Shown here piece by piece: positions 44,439-55,155 of a DNA stretch of 64,000 nucleotides. Source of the stretch: Alphaproteobacteria bacterium (lineage in GTDB: Bacteria; Pseudomonadota; Alphaproteobacteria; Acetobacterales; Acetobacteraceae); NCBI GenBank assembly GCA_020850755.1, contig JADZEB010000051.1, forward strand, positions 29,173 through 93,172, given 5' to 3'. Made by a program: the position numbers and the translations under genes. Each line of letters begins with the position of its first letter. The first letter of the stretch is position 1. A model generated the notes under the pieces. The model was not told the DNA's origin. It did not search any database and saw nothing but the letters and a program-made list of their open reading frames with translations.

Positions 44439-46072
44439 GCCCCCGCCCCGCCTGGCTGTGCGCCCCCTGCCTGCGCGCCGTCACGCAGCAGTTTCCAGAC
44501 ATAGGCATCGGCCAGCGCGGCGAAGGATGCCTCGATGATGTTGCCGGACACGCCGACCGTGCTCCAGCGCGTGCCCTGCCCGTCCTCGCTCTCGATCATC
44601 ACGCGCGTGGTGGCGGCGGTGGCGTCCTGCGGGGTCAGGATGCGCACCTTGTAGTCGATAAGGTGCAGGTCGGCGAGCTCGGGGTAGAAGGGTTGCAGGG
44701 CCGAGCGCAGCGCCGCATCGAGCGCGTTCACCGGCCCGTTGCCTTCGGCCACGGTCAGGCGCCGCTCGCCCTTCACCACCAGCTTCACGGTCGCCTCGGC
44801 CAGCGCCACCGGCTCGCCACCGCCGGCCCCGTTCGCGGGCGCGGTGCGCTCGACCAGGGTGCGGAATGTCTCCAGGTGGAAGAATTCCGGCACCTGGCCC
44901 AGCATGCGGCGGGCGAGCAGCTCGAAGCTCGCCTCGGCGCCGTCATAGGCGTAGCCGGCGAATTCGCGCGCCTTTACCTCGTCGAGCAGGCGGCGCACGC
45001 GCCTGTCCTCGGGGTCGAGATCGATCCCCACCTCGCGCAGGCGGGCAAGGATGTTCGACCGCCCGGCCTGGTCGGATACGACGATGACGCGCCGGTTGCC
45101 CACCGCCTCGGGCGGCACATGCTCGTAGGAGCGCGGGTCCTTCTCGACCGCCGAGACATGCAGCCCGCCCTTGTGGGCGAAGGCGCTTTCCCCGACATAG
45201 GCGGCGCCGCGCGCGGGCGCGCGGTTGAGCCGCTCGTCGAGCATGCGCGACAGGCGCGTGAGTCCGCGCAGGCCATCGGGCGCGATGCCGGTCTGCATGT
45301 CCATCTTCAGCATCAGGTTGGCGATGATGCTGACGAGGTTGGCGTTGCCACAGCGCTCGCCGATCCCATTCAGCGTGCCCTGCACCTGGCGGGCGCCCGC
45401 GCGCACGGCGGCGAGCGTGTTGGCGACACCCTGCTCGGTGTCGTTATGGCAATGGATGCCGAGCTGCCCGCCCGGGATGCGGCGCGCGACCTCGCCCACC
45501 ACCTCGGCGATGCGGTCGGGCATGGTGCCGCCATTGGTGTCGCACAGCACCACCCAGCGCGCGCCGGCCTCGTGCGCGGCGGTGATGCAGCGCAGCGCAT
45601 AGTCGCGGTTGGCGGCGTAGCCGTCGAAGAAGTGCTCGGCGTCGAACACCACCTCCTCGGCGCGGCGGCGGGCCTCGGCCACGCTGTCGCGGATCATCGC
45701 CAGGTTCTCGTCGAGCGACACGCCGAGCGCAACCTCGGCGTGGAAGTCCCAGGTCTTGCCGACCAGCGTCACCACCGGCGTGCGCGCGCCGACGATCGCG
45801 GCAAGGCCGGGATCGTCGGCGGCCGAACGGCCGATGCGCCGCGTCATGCCGAAGGCGGTGAGGCGGGCGCGCTTGAGCGTGGGCGCGGCCGCGAAGAAGG
45901 CATCGTCGGTGGGGTTGGCGCCGGGCCAGCCGCCCTCGACATAGTCGATGCCGAAGGCATCGAGCGCGCGCGCGATGTCCTGCTTGTCGGTGACGCCCCA
46001 ATCGATGCCCTGCATCTGCTGGCCGTCGCGCAGCGTGCAGTCATAGAGCCAGACGCGGCGATCGCTGGTCAT
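44435..46072 (-). CDS. cimA: (R)-citramalate synthase
   Basis: Condenses pyruvate and acetyl-CoA to citramalate, a threonine-independent entry to isoleucine synthesis. The 545-residue product shows the TIM-barrel start VWLYDCTLRDGQQMQGIDW, the metal-binding LGIHCHNDTEQGVANTLAAV and the C-terminal LeuA-type regulatory domain. YVEGGWPGANPTDDAFF separates CimA from 2-isopropylmalate and homocitrate synthases. Feedback by isoleucine or leucine through the C-terminal domain is known for the family. It overlaps trmJ and lies 15 bases after cysS. Confidence 0.93.
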   Translation of the reverse strand: MTSDRRVWLYDCTLRDGQQMQGIDWGVTDKQDIARALDAFGIDYVEGGWPGANPTDDAFFAAAPTLKRARLTAFGMTRRIGRSAADDPGLAAIVGARTPVVTLVGKTWDFHAEVALGVSLDENLAMIRDSVAEARRRAEEVVFDAEHFFDGYAANRDYALRCITAAHEAGARWVVLCDTNGGTMPDRIAEVVGEVARRIPGGQLGIHCHNDTEQGVANTLAAVRAGARQVQGTLNGIGERCGNANLVSIIANLMLKMDMQTGIAPDGLRGLTRLSRMLDERLNRAPARGAAYVGESAFAHKGGLHVSAVEKDPRSYEHVPPEAVGNRRVIVVSDQAGRSNILARLREVGIDLDPEDRRVRRLLDEVKAREFAGYAYDGAEASFELLARRMLGQVPEFFHLETFRTLVERTAPANGAGGGEPVALAEATVKLVVKGERRLTVAEGNGPVNALDAALRSALQPFYPELADLHLIDYKVRILTPQDATAATTRVMIESEDGQGTRWSTVGVSGNIIEASFAALADAYVWKLLRDGAQAGGAQPGGAGA

Positions 46073-46087
46073 TCTCTCCGTAACCCC

Positions 46088-47452
46088 TCAGGCCCGGCGC
46101 CACACCGTGGCGCCTCCCGGCTTGTCCTCAAGCACAATGCCACGATCGGCCAGGGCCTTGCGAATGCGATCGGCCTCGGTGAAGTCCTTGCGTGCACGCG
46201 CCGCGCGCCGTGCCGCGATCGCCTGCTCGATTTCGGCGGCGAGGCCGGCATCGGTTCCGGCGCGGAACCAGTCGGCCGGATCCTGCTGCAACAGGCCGAG
46301 CACCGTTCCCGCCGCGCGCATGCCCGCTGCCGCCCCGGCATCACCGGCAAGCGCGGCGGCGCCGAGCTCGTGCAGCCTGGACAGGGCCAGGGGCGTGTTC
46401 AGATCGTCGCACAGCGCGTCCATGACCGGCCCCGGCACCGGCACGTCGGGCGCCACCTCGCCGCCCGAAGCCGCCTCCAGCGCGCGGTAGAAGCGGTCGA
46501 GCTCGGCCCTGGCCTCGTCCAGCCGCGCCCAGGTGAAGTCGAGCGGGTCGCGGTAGTGGGTTTTCAGCAGCACGAGGCGCATCGCCTCGCCCGGGGCCAT
46601 CTTCAGCACGTCGCGCACGGTGAAGAAGTTGCCGAGGCTTTTCGACATCTTCTCGCCATTGACCATGAGGAAGCCGTTATGCACCCAGTATCGGGCGAAG
46701 CGGGTGCCGGGGAAGGCGCCCGTGCTCTGCGCGATCTCGTTCTCGTGGTGGGGGAAGGTGAGATCGACCCCGCCGCCATGGATGTCGAATTCGGGGCCGA
46801 GATGGCGCCAGGACATGGCGCTGCACTCGATATGCCAGCCCGGCCGGCCGCGGCCCCAGGGGCTGTCCCAGCCCGGCAGGTCGGGGGTGGAGGGCTTCCA
46901 CAGCACGAAATCGGCCGGATCCTGCTTGTAGGGGGCGACATCGACGCGCGCGCCCGCGATCATCTCGTCGCGCGAGCGGCGCGAGAGCAGCCCGTAATCG
47001 AGCTTGGAGGGCACGCTGAACAGCACATGGCCGTCCGCGACATAGGCGTGGCCGTTGGCGATCAGCCGCTCGATCAGGGCGATGATCGGGCCGATGGTCT
47101 CGGTGACGCGCGGCTCGATATCGGGCGGCAGGGCGCCGAGCGCGGCCATGTCCTCGACGAAAGCCCGGTAGGTGCGCGAGGTGAGAGCGCCGATCGGCTC
47201 GTTGTTGGCCTTGGCCGCGGCGTTGATCTTGTCATCCACATCGGTGACGTTGCGCACATAGGTGACGCGCGGGTAGAGCCGGCGCAGGAGGCGGGCGAGC
47301 ACGTCGAACACCACCACCGGGCGGGCATTGCCGATATGGGCATAGTCATAGACCGTGGGCCCGCACACATAGATGCGCACATGGCCGGGGTCGATCGGGA
47401 CGAACGCCTCCTTGCGGCGTGTCAGCGAGTTGGTGAGGAAGAGCTGGCTCAC
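46088..47452 (-). CDS. cysS: Cysteine-tRNA ligase
   Basis: Class I synthetase charging tRNA-Cys. Motifs are [16 protein letters not shown] (HIGH with zinc cysteine), [34 protein letters not shown] and [10 protein letters not shown]. The likely start is a GTG at 47452 (read as [17 protein letters not shown]) preceded by AAGGGG; the open frame runs on to an ATG at 47539 but those residues are unlike the family. The product is 454 residues. Its neighbour gltX lies upstream in the same direction, 70 bases away. Confidence 0.95.
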   Translation of the reverse strand: MSQLFLTNSLTRRKEAFVPIDPGHVRIYVCGPTVYDYAHIGNARPVVVFDVLARLLRRLYPRVTYVRNVTDVDDKINAAAKANNEPIGALTSRTYRAFVEDMAALGALPPDIEPRVTETIGPIIALIERLIANGHAYVADGHVLFSVPSKLDYGLLSRRSRDEMIAGARVDVAPYKQDPADFVLWKPSTPDLPGWDSPWGRGRPGWHIECSAMSWRHLGPEFDIHGGGVDLTFPHHENEIAQSTGAFPGTRFARYWVHNGFLMVNGEKMSKSLGNFFTVRDVLKMAPGEAMRLVLLKTHYRDPLDFTWARLDEARAELDRFYRALEAASGGEVAPDVPVPGPVMDALCDDLNTPLALSRLHELGAAALAGDAGAAAGMRAAGTVLGLLQQDPADWFRAGTDAGLAAEIEQAIAARRAARARKDFTEADRIRKALADRGIVLEDKPGGATVWRRA

Positions 47453-47522
47453 GGCGGCCCCTTGGTGCGGCGGGTGCGTGCGGAACTGCGTGCGAGACTG
47501 GGTGCGACGGGCGCGGCGCGTT

Positions 47523-48929
47523 CTAGCACGCGGCCGCAAGCAGGCGCGAGTGCGCGCGCGCGCGCCCCATCAACGCGAGCAGCGGCGCCATCTCCGGCCC
47601 GTGCTCCTGGCCGGTGAGCGCGAGCCGGAGCGGCATGAACAGCGCCTTGCCCTTGCGGCCGGTAGCGGCCTTGAGCGCCTCGGTCCAGGCGCGCCAGCTG
47701 GCATCGTCCCAGGGCTCGGGCGGCAGCGCGGCGGCGGCGGCGCGCAGATACTCGGCCTCGCCCTCGACCGGGGCGGGCACGAAATCGCCGCGCGCGATGT
47801 CCCACCAGTCGCGCACCTCGGGCAGGAGGTCGAGATTTCCGCGCACCGTCTCCCAGAAGCGGGCATCGGCCGCAGCCAGGCCAAGCGCGGCAAGGCGCGG
47901 CGCCACCTGCGCGAACGAGAGGTGGTGCAGCGTCTTGGCGTTGAGTTCGAGCAGCTTCTGCGGGTCGAATTGCGGCGCGGCGCGGCTGGCACGCGCAAGG
48001 TCGAACTCCTCGACCAGCTCGGCCATGCTTTGCGCCGGCGCGATGTCGCCCGAGGTGCCGAGGCGGGCGAGCAGGCTTGCCAGCGCCAGGGGCTCGATCC
48101 CGTCCTGGCGCAGCCGGCGCAGCGTCAGCCGCCCGATCTCCACTCCGCCGCCTCCGCCGCCTCCGACGCCGCCACCGCCGCCATGCTCGCGCTTGCTCAC
48201 CTTGCCCCCGCCCGCCATCTGCAACAGCGGCAGGTGGCCGAAGCGCAGCGCGCCGGCGACGCCACCCAGCGCCTCGTAGAGGTCGAGCTGGGCGGCGGTG
48301 TTGGTGACATGGTCCTCGCCGCGGATGATGTGGGTGATCGCGCTGTCGAGATCGTCCACCGCCGAGGTGAAGGTATAGAGCGGCGTGCCGTCGGCGCGGA
48401 TCAGCACCGGGTCCGAGGTCTCGCCGGCAAGGCCGATCTCCTGCGGGCCGCGCACCAGGTCGCGCCAGGCCATGCGCCGCTCGGACAGGCGGAAGCGCCA
48501 GTGCGGGCGGATGCCCTCGGCCTCCTTGCGGGCGCGCTGCGCCTCGGTCATCTCCAGGGCGAAGCGGTCGTAGATCGGCGGCAGCCCGCGCTTGAGGCGG
48601 AGCTTGCGCTTCCAGTCGAGTTCCTCCGGCGTCTCGTAGCAGGGATAGAGCCGGCCCGCGGCCTTCAGCGCCTCGGCCGCCTCGGCATAGCGCGCCGTGC
48701 GCTCGGACTGGTGGAAGCTCTCGTCCCAGTCGAGGCCGAGCCAGCCGAGATCCTCCAGGATCGCGGCGGCGAATTCCGGGCGCGAGCGCTGCGCATCGGT
48801 GTCGTCCAGCCGCAGCAGGAAGCGCCCGCCGCCATGGCGCGCGAACAGCCAGTTCCACAAGGCGACTCGCGCATTGCCGACATGCAGGAAGCCCGTGGGG
48901 CTGGGGGCGAAGCGGACCTTCACGCTCAA
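47523..48929 (-). CDS. gltX: Glutamate-tRNA ligase with glycine tract beside KMSKS
   Basis: Class I synthetase for tRNA-Glu, 468 residues. The HIGH region [18 protein letters not shown] and the KMSKS-equivalent KVSKRE are present. Directly after KVSKREH comes a run of 13 residues that are all glycine but for one valine ([13 protein letters not shown]), where relatives have a short loop such as GSLSI. The DNA there is an imperfect GGN triplet repeat (48132-48182). The frame continues normally afterwards ([20 protein letters not shown]), so the gene seems intact. The ATG overlaps the nadE stop by four bases. Confidence 0.94.
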   Translation of the reverse strand: MSVKVRFAPSPTGFLHVGNARVALWNWLFARHGGGRFLLRLDDTDAQRSRPEFAAAILEDLGWLGLDWDESFHQSERTARYAEAAEALKAAGRLYPCYETPEELDWKRKLRLKRGLPPIYDRFALEMTEAQRARKEAEGIRPHWRFRLSERRMAWRDLVRGPQEIGLAGETSDPVLIRADGTPLYTFTSAVDDLDSAITHIIRGEDHVTNTAAQLDLYEALGGVAGALRFGHLPLLQMAGGGKVSKREHGGGGGVGGGGGGGVEIGRLTLRRLRQDGIEPLALASLLARLGTSGDIAPAQSMAELVEEFDLARASRAAPQFDPQKLLELNAKTLHHLSFAQVAPRLAALGLAAADARFWETVRGNLDLLPEVRDWWDIARGDFVPAPVEGEAEYLRAAAAALPPEPWDDASWRAWTEALKAATGRKGKALFMPLRLALTGQEHGPEMAPLLALMGRARAHSRLLAAAC

Positions 48930-50608
48930 GAACCGATCAGGGCGGTGAACCCGTTGGTGATGGGGTAGCGGCGGTCGCGGCCAAAGGCGCGCGCGGTGAT
49001 CTTCACGCCGGGCGGGGCCTGGCGGCGCTTGTATTCGGCGCGGTCGAGCATGCGCCAGACGCGCAGCACGGTGGCGCGGTCATGGCCCATCTCCACCAGC
49101 GCCTCGACGCTCTGCTCGCCCTCGACCAGGCCGGCCAGGATCGCGTCCAGCACCGCATAGGGCGGCAGGCTGTCCTCGTCCTTCTGGCCGGGCTTGAGCT
49201 CGGCCGAGGGCGGCTTGGTGATGACACGCTCGGGCATGACGGCGCCGGCGGGGCCGAGCGCGCCGGGCGGGCGGGTGCGGTTGCGCCAGCGCGACAGCGC
49301 GAAGACGGCGGTCTTGTAGACATCCTTCAGCACCGAATAGCCGCCGCACATATCGCCATAGAGCGTGGCGTAGCCCGTGGACATCTCGCTCTTGTTGCCG
49401 GTGGTCAGCAGCATGTCGCCGAACTTGTTCGACATCGCCATCAGGATCAGGCCGCGGCAGCGGCTCTGTATGTTCTCCTCGGTGATGTCGGACTGCCGGC
49501 CGGCGAAGACGGGGCCGAGCGCCTCGGCGAAGGCGCCCATCGCCGGGGTGATCGGCACCGTGTCGTAGCGGATGCCCAGCAGGCGCGCGCATTCCGCCGC
49601 ATCCTCCAGGCTCTCGGCCGAGGTGTAGGGCGAAGGCATCATCACCGCGCGCACGCGCTCGGGCCCCAGCGCATCGGCGGCAACCGCGGCCGAGAGCGCG
49701 GAATCGATCCCGCCCGAAAGCCCGAGCACGATGCCGGGGAAGCGGTTCTTGTTCACATAGTCGCCAAGCCCCAGCATCATCGCGCGATAGATGCCAGCGA
49801 GCCGCGCCTCCTCGGCCGCGACGCCGTTGCCCGGCAGCGGCTGCGCGGCGCAGACCAGCGCCTCGCCCGCTCGCCGCCACTCGGTCAGCGCCACCGCTTC
49901 CTCGAAATGCGGCAGTGCGGCCGCCATGCTGCGATCGGCGTTGAGCACGAAGGAGGCGCCGTCGAACACCAGCTCGTCCTGGCCACCCACCTGGTTGAGA
50001 TAGATCAGCGGCAGGCCGGTCTCGGTCACGCGCGCGACCGAGATGTTCAGCCGCACATCGCCCTTGTCCACCTCGTAGGGCGAGCCGTTGATCGAGAGCA
50101 GCAGCTCGGCCCCGCTTTCCACCAGCGTCTCGGCCACGTCCGGCGTCCAGCCATCCTCGCAGATCATCACGCCGAGCCGCGCGCCGCGGAACGGCACCGG
50201 GCCGGGCGCGGGACCGGGCCTGAAGACGCGCTTCTCGTCGAACACGCCGTAATTGGGCAGGTCGCACTTGAAGCGCTGCGCCGCGATCCGCCCGCCATCG
50301 AGCAGGAGCGCCGCGTTGTAGAGCGCCCCGCCCTCGACCCAGGGCGTGCCGAGCAGCACCGCCGGCCCGCCGTCGGCGGTCTCGGCGGCGAGGGCCGCGG
50401 CCTCGGCCGCGACGCGGGCCTGGAAGGCGGGCTTGAGCACCAGATCCTCGGGCGGGTAGCCCGACAGGAACAGCTCGGTCGAGACCAGGAGATCGGCGCC
50501 GATCGCGGCGGCACGCGCGCGCGCCGCGCGCAGCCGCGCGGCATTGCCCGCCACGTCGCCAACCGTCGGATTGCCCTGGTAAAGCGCGATGCGCAGGAGG
50601 TTCGTCAT
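48926..50608 (-). CDS. nadE: Glutamine-dependent NAD+ synthetase
   Basis: Makes NAD+ from deamido-NAD using glutamine. The 560-residue protein has an N-terminal nitrilase-type glutaminase domain (STELFLSGYPPEDL; Cys in LGVMICEDGWTPDV) and a C-terminal synthetase domain with the P-loop VLGLSGGIDSALSAA and LLTTGNKSEMSTGYATLYGD. Both halves are complete. With the nicotinate phosphoribosyltransferase at 52413 it represents NAD supply in this region. Confidence 0.96.
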   Translation of the reverse strand: MTNLLRIALYQGNPTVGDVAGNAARLRAARARAAAIGADLLVSTELFLSGYPPEDLVLKPAFQARVAAEAAALAAETADGGPAVLLGTPWVEGGALYNAALLLDGGRIAAQRFKCDLPNYGVFDEKRVFRPGPAPGPVPFRGARLGVMICEDGWTPDVAETLVESGAELLLSINGSPYEVDKGDVRLNISVARVTETGLPLIYLNQVGGQDELVFDGASFVLNADRSMAAALPHFEEAVALTEWRRAGEALVCAAQPLPGNGVAAEEARLAGIYRAMMLGLGDYVNKNRFPGIVLGLSGGIDSALSAAVAADALGPERVRAVMMPSPYTSAESLEDAAECARLLGIRYDTVPITPAMGAFAEALGPVFAGRQSDITEENIQSRCRGLILMAMSNKFGDMLLTTGNKSEMSTGYATLYGDMCGGYSVLKDVYKTAVFALSRWRNRTRPPGALGPAGAVMPERVITKPPSAELKPGQKDEDSLPPYAVLDAILAGLVEGEQSVEALVEMGHDRATVLRVWRMLDRAEYKRRQAPPGVKITARAFGRDRRYPITNGFTALIGS

Positions 50609-50639
50609 GGCGGCACGCTACGGAGGGGCCTCCGGCCTG

Positions 50640-51596
50640 TCAACGAAGGCGCAGCCGGCCGACGCCGACCACGATGCCGGCCGAGACCATCAGCACGCCC
50701 GCCATCTGCCCCGGCGCCAGCGGCTCGGACAGGATCAGCCAGCCCAGCAGCGCCGTCAGCGCCGGCACGCTCGCCGTGATGGTGGTGAGCGGCGCGGGGC
50801 CGAGCGCCGTCAGCGCGCGGGTATAGACGAACAGCGCCACCACCACCGCGACCAGGCCCTGGTAGATGCCCTGGAAGGCGATCTCGAACAGGGTGGCGGT
50901 GGCGATGGTCTTGGGCAGGAACAGCCAGTAGATCGGCGCGTAGATGGGCGCGGCCAGCACGCAGACGGCAATGGTGGCCGGCACCGGCGGCACGCGCCAG
51001 AGGCGGCACAGGATTGTGTAGGTGGCCCAGGAACTGCTGCCGCCCAGGAACAGCAGGTCGCCGAACCATGCCCCGGGCATGGCATCGGCCAGCAGCACGG
51101 GACCTGCCAGCAGCGCCACCCCCGCCGCGACGATCAGCAGGGAAACGACGCGCCGCCTCGGCCAGCCCTCGCCCAGCACGAGCCAGGCGCCGAAGGCGGT
51201 CATGAAGGGCAGCATGCCGGCAAGCAGCACCCCGCCATGCGCCACCGGCGCGCGGGCGAAGCCGTTATAGGCGAACAGGCCGAAGCCGAAGCCGGCGAAG
51301 AGCATCAGCACGAGGCCGCGCCCGAGCGCGAGCCCGCCCATGCCGTAGCGCCACAGCAGGGGCAACGCGCAGACGCCCGCCACCGTGTAGCGCAGGAAGG
51401 CGAGGTCCCAGGGCGTGAGGCCGCCGGTCAGGCCCCAGCGTGCGACCAGGTTGAAGCCGGTCCAGAGCGCGACGATAGCCAGCGCGCAGGCCAGGCCGAT
51501 GCGCCACTCGGCCCGCGCCGCGGCGGCGGCGGTGCCGTCCGTCGTGGCGCCGGTGGTGGTGGGGGCGTTCGCCCCGCCCGGCGTCGGCGCGTTCAT
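50640..51596 (-). CDS. DMT superfamily (EamA) transporter
   Basis: Ten-helix drug/metabolite transporter of 318 residues, built from two EamA repeats. The first repeat holds IVALWTGFNLVARWGL and LRYTVAGVCALPLL; the second holds FLGGSSSWATYTILCRLW and ALTALLGWLILSEPLAPGQM, with the typical E-P motif. The N-terminal 30 residues are a Thr/Ala-rich cytoplasmic tail. The start overlaps the stop of the GNAT gene upstream (ATGA), so the two are coupled. The substrate cannot be inferred. Confidence 0.9.
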   Translation of the reverse strand: MNAPTPGGANAPTTTGATTDGTAAAAARAEWRIGLACALAIVALWTGFNLVARWGLTGGLTPWDLAFLRYTVAGVCALPLLWRYGMGGLALGRGLVLMLFAGFGFGLFAYNGFARAPVAHGGVLLAGMLPFMTAFGAWLVLGEGWPRRRVVSLLIVAAGVALLAGPVLLADAMPGAWFGDLLFLGGSSSWATYTILCRLWRVPPVPATIAVCVLAAPIYAPIYWLFLPKTIATATLFEIAFQGIYQGLVAVVVALFVYTRALTALGPAPLTTITASVPALTALLGWLILSEPLAPGQMAGVLMVSAGIVVGVGRLRLR

Positions 51597-52375
51597 GCGA
51601 TCACCCCGGAAAGGTCCGCCGGCACGCGGTAATGGTAGCGATAGGCGGTCGTGAAGCCGAGCCGGCGATAGAGCGCGAGCGCGGGCGCGTTGCCGGCCGT
51701 CACTTGCAGATAGGCGGCGCGCGCACCGGCAGCATCGCGCGCCCAGGCCATCAGCGCGCGGCAGATGCGCCCGCCGAGCCCCTGCCCCTGCCGCGCCGGA
51801 TCGACCATGACCTCGAACAGGCCGGACATGCCGCGCTCGGCCACCGCGAGGCCGAGGGCCACCACCCGCCCCTCCTCCGCGCGCAGGGTAGCGAAGGCGG
51901 CCTGCGGCACGATGCGCGCAAGCATGCGCGCGAGCGTGGCCTCCTGCGCCGGGGCGAGCGCACCAAGCCGCGCCGCATCGGCGCACCAGGCGGCATCGGC
52001 GCGGGGCGCGACCGCCACCGCCGCGTCGGGTGCACCGGCATCGAGCGCCGCGACCTGCACCAGGCTCTCGTCGAAATGGCGATAGCCGCGCGCGGCGAGC
52101 GCCGCATCGAGCGAGGCGGGCGCCAGCGGTGAAAGGCGGAAGATCGCGGGCAATCCGTGCCGCGCATAGGCCGCCTCGGCCCACGCGATGCGCGCATCCA
52201 GTGCCGCGACCCCATCCTCGCGCGCGGGGGAGATCACGGTCACCGAATTGGCGCGCTTGGTGAAGCCCGCGGCCAGGCGCAGTGCCCAGCCATCGGCCAG
52301 CAGCGTCGAGAGCGCGGGCCAAGCGTTCAACGCCCGTTCCTCAAGCCCGGCAATGTCGGCCTCTGCATCGATCAT
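51593..52375 (-). CDS. GNAT family N-acetyltransferase
   Basis: A 260-residue protein with a C-terminal GNAT domain: VMVDPARQGQGLGGRICRAL is the acetyl-CoA-binding R/Q-x-x-G-x-G/A loop, followed by AAYLQVTAGNAPALALYRRL and the GFTTAYRYHYR ending. The N-terminal half (LEERALNAWPALSTLLADGW) resembles the ATP/GNAT-like region of double-domain acetyltransferases. The ATG at 52375 is preferred; upstream in-frame codons look random. The substrate is unknown. It is coupled to the transporter gene. Confidence 0.88.
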   Translation of the reverse strand: MIDAEADIAGLEERALNAWPALSTLLADGWALRLAAGFTKRANSVTVISPAREDGVAALDARIAWAEAAYARHGLPAIFRLSPLAPASLDAALAARGYRHFDESLVQVAALDAGAPDAAVAVAPRADAAWCADAARLGALAPAQEATLARMLARIVPQAAFATLRAEEGRVVALGLAVAERGMSGLFEVMVDPARQGQGLGGRICRALMAWARDAAGARAAYLQVTAGNAPALALYRRLGFTTAYRYHYRVPADLSGVIA

Positions 52376-52412
52376 GGCTGGTGTCGCGGATACGGCGGCC
52401 GGGCAGATAGGC

Positions 52413-53600
52413 TCAGCCCGGCGTCGATCCGCCACCGCCCTTGGCGTTGCCCCCGCGCGCACGCCGCGCGCCGTTCTTGCGGAACAGGAACTCGCGCCCG
52501 ACCTTCACGCGCGGGGCGCCGTCATACTCGATGATGTCGGCGGTGGCGTAGGTTTCGGCCCACACCTCGGGCAGGTAGCTGCCGGTGCCGACGAGGTCGA
52601 TCGGCGCCTTGGCCTCGGCCATCACCTTGCACTTGTCCACGCCGAAGCCCGAGGAGGCGACGATGCGCACCGCCGGGAAGCCGGCCTTGTTCAAGGCATC
52701 GCGCATGTGCCAGATCGCGGCGGCGGACACGCCCGTGCCCACCAGCATGCGCAGCTCGCTCTCGCTGCGGTAGCGGCGGATCACCTGCGGCACATGCTGC
52801 TCCAGCACGGCATAGGAGGCGGCCGGATCGAGCCCTTCGAGGAAGCGCCCGCCATGGGTGTCGAGCCGCACGGCAAGCCGCCCGGCCGCCGCCAGCTCGG
52901 GGAAGCGGCGGGAGACCGCCAGCGCATCGCTGACCTCGTGGCCGAAATAATCGACCAGCACGGTAAGGTCGAGATCGGGGAACGCCTCGTGGAACATCTC
53001 GGCCGCGCGCACGGTCGATCCGGCATAGCCGATCAGCGCGTGCGGCATCGTGCCGCGCCCGCCCCCCGGACCGAAGAAATGCGCGGTCGCGTCCGTGGCG
53101 TTGCCGATGAAGCCCTTGGCGCCATGCGCCTGCGCCGCGCGCGAGCCGACCGAGGCAGCATAGGCCATCATCTCGGCCATCTCGGCCCCGGCGCAGTGGC
53201 GCGCATCCATGGCCAGGAAGGCCACCGCCGGCAGGTCCATGCACATGGTGTAGGCGTTGTAGGCGGCAACGCAGGCGCCGCCGAGCTTCTGCAGCAGGAT
53301 GGTCTCGAGATCGACCAGAGCCGCGAAGGAGCCGCTGAGATAGAGCATCGGCTCGCCCGCCCCGACCCAGGCGCCCTCGGCATAGACGAGGTCGATCGCC
53401 ACATCCGCCTTGCGCGCTGCGCAGACGGCCTGGAGCCAGTCGAGCATGATGCGCGGCGCCGAGATCACCGGGCGGCGCATGAACACCGCATAGGTCACGC
53501 GCGCATCGCCGAAGCGTTCCACCACCGCCTTGGTGCGGCGGAAGTAGACGTCGGTATGCGCGGCGATATCGGCCTCGCTCACGCGCTTGTCACGGCTCAT
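52413..53600 (-). CDS. Nicotinate phosphoribosyltransferase family protein
   Basis: Probably forms nicotinate mononucleotide from nicotinate and PRPP in NAD salvage. The 395-residue product shows DVYFRRTKAVVERFGDARVT, then LPAVAFLAMDARHCAGAEMA and VRIVASSGFGVDKCKVMAEA, and PIDLVGTGSYLPE near the phosphate-binding site. This is the archaeal/alphaproteobacterial branch of the family rather than the PncB branch. The last 20 residues are a Gly/Lys/Arg-rich tail (ARRARGGNAKGGGGSTPG). Family assignment is firm; the substrate (nicotinate against another base) is inferred. Confidence 0.85.
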   Translation of the reverse strand: MSRDKRVSEADIAAHTDVYFRRTKAVVERFGDARVTYAVFMRRPVISAPRIMLDWLQAVCAARKADVAIDLVYAEGAWVGAGEPMLYLSGSFAALVDLETILLQKLGGACVAAYNAYTMCMDLPAVAFLAMDARHCAGAEMAEMMAYAASVGSRAAQAHGAKGFIGNATDATAHFFGPGGGRGTMPHALIGYAGSTVRAAEMFHEAFPDLDLTVLVDYFGHEVSDALAVSRRFPELAAAGRLAVRLDTHGGRFLEGLDPAASYAVLEQHVPQVIRRYRSESELRMLVGTGVSAAAIWHMRDALNKAGFPAVRIVASSGFGVDKCKVMAEAKAPIDLVGTGSYLPEVWAETYATADIIEYDGAPRVKVGREFLFRKNGARRARGGNAKGGGGSTPG

Positions 53601-53658
53601 GCCCGCACCCTCCCCCACCCCTCGGCGGCGCTCGGCGCGCCGGGAACCGGATACGGCT

Positions 53659-55038
53659 TCAGGATGCCGCCGCGAGCCGCTTGCGCTCGGGCAGGCGGCG
53701 GGCCTTCAGTTCCTCGGCGATGAGGAAGGCGAGTTCGAGCGACTGCTCGGCGTTCAGGCGCGGATCGCAGAAGGTGTGGTAGCGATCGGCCAGCGTCGCC
53801 TCGGTGATGCGGTGCGCGCCGCCCAGGCACTCGGTGACGTCCTGGCCGGTCATCTCGAAATGCACGCCGCCGGCATAGGTGCCCTCGGCCTCGTGCGCGT
53901 CGAAGAAGCCCTGCACCTCCTTCAGGATGGCGTCGAAGCTGCGCGTCTTGTAGTCGCCCGCCTTCACCGTGTTGCCGTGCATCGGGTCACACACCCAGGT
54001 TACCTTGCGCCCCTCCCGCGCGAGCGCGCGCAGCAGAGGCGGCAGCTTCGCCTCGACCTTGTCGGCGCCCATGCGTGCGATCACGGTCAGGCGGCCAAGC
54101 TCGTTGTCGGGGTTGAGCGTGTCGCAGATGCGCAGAAGATCGTCCGGCGTCTGGGTCGGCCCGGCCTTGACGCCGAGCGGGTTGGCGACACCGCGCAGGA
54201 ACTCGACATGCGCGCCGTCCGGCTGGCGGGTGCGATCGCCGATCCACAGGAAGTGCGCCGAGCAGGCATACCAGTTGCCCGAGGTGCTATCGACGCGCGT
54301 CAGCGCCTGCTCGAAGTTCAGCAGCAGCGCCTCGTGGCTGGTGTAGAAGTCGGTCTCGCGGATCTGCGGCGTGTTGATGCTGTTCATGCCGCAGGCGCCC
54401 ATGAAGGCCAGCGTCTCGTCGATGCGCTGGGTCAGGTCCTGGTAGCGCTCCGACAGCGGGCTGCGCTCGACGAAGCCGAGGTTCCAGCGATGCACCTCGT
54501 GCAGGTCGGCATAGCCGCCCTGGGCGAAGGCGCGCAGCAGGTTCAGCGTCGCGGCCGACTGGAAATAGCCCTTCTCCATGCGGGTGGGGTCGGCCACCCG
54601 CGCCTCGGGCGTGAAGTCGGGGCCGTTGACGACATCGCCGCGATAGCTGGGCAGGGTGAGACCGCCCACGGTCTCGGTATCCGCGCTGCGCGGCTTGGCA
54701 TACTGGCCCGCCATGCGGCCGAGCTTCACCACCGGCAGGGCGGCGCCGAAGGTCAGCACGACGGCCATCTGCAGCAAGACGCGGAAAGTGTCGCGGATGT
54801 TGTTGGCGCGGAAATCGGCGAAGGATTCGGCGCAATCCCCGCCCTGCAAGACAAAAGCGCGGCCCTCGGCAGCCTCGGCCAGCGCCGCCTTGAGGCGCCG
54901 CGCTTCGCCGGCGAAGACCAGCGGCGGATAGGTGCGCAGCCGCGCCTCGACCTCGGCCAGGACGGCCGGGTTCGGCCATTCGGGCTGCTGCTTGATGGGC
55001 TTCTCGCGCCAGGATTCGGGCGTCCAACGGCCGGTCAT
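53659..55038 (-). CDS. Class II DAHP synthase (3-deoxy-7-phosphoheptulonate synthase)
   Basis: First enzyme of the shikimate pathway, joining PEP and erythrose-4-phosphate. The 459-residue size and the start [17 protein letters not shown] followed by [15 protein letters not shown] identify the plant-like class II type. SEATLLNF-like [33 protein letters not shown] and [10 protein letters not shown] are also typical. GAGGTAGGACAA before the ATG at 55038 gives a good ribosome site. The 117 bases upstream should hold its promoter. Confidence 0.95.
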   Translation of the reverse strand: MTGRWTPESWREKPIKQQPEWPNPAVLAEVEARLRTYPPLVFAGEARRLKAALAEAAEGRAFVLQGGDCAESFADFRANNIRDTFRVLLQMAVVLTFGAALPVVKLGRMAGQYAKPRSADTETVGGLTLPSYRGDVVNGPDFTPEARVADPTRMEKGYFQSAATLNLLRAFAQGGYADLHEVHRWNLGFVERSPLSERYQDLTQRIDETLAFMGACGMNSINTPQIRETDFYTSHEALLLNFEQALTRVDSTSGNWYACSAHFLWIGDRTRQPDGAHVEFLRGVANPLGVKAGPTQTPDDLLRICDTLNPDNELGRLTVIARMGADKVEAKLPPLLRALAREGRKVTWVCDPMHGNTVKAGDYKTRSFDAILKEVQGFFDAHEAEGTYAGGVHFEMTGQDVTECLGGAHRITEATLADRYHTFCDPRLNAEQSLELAFLIAEELKARRLPERKRLAAAS

Positions 55039-55155
55039 TTGTCCTACCTCCGGGGCGCGGCAAGGGGCCGCGCGCAATCGGGTTCTAACGCACTGCACCA
55101 AATTTTTCCACAGGGGGCATGGCGATGGCCAGCCCCATGCACCTCAACCGCCGCG

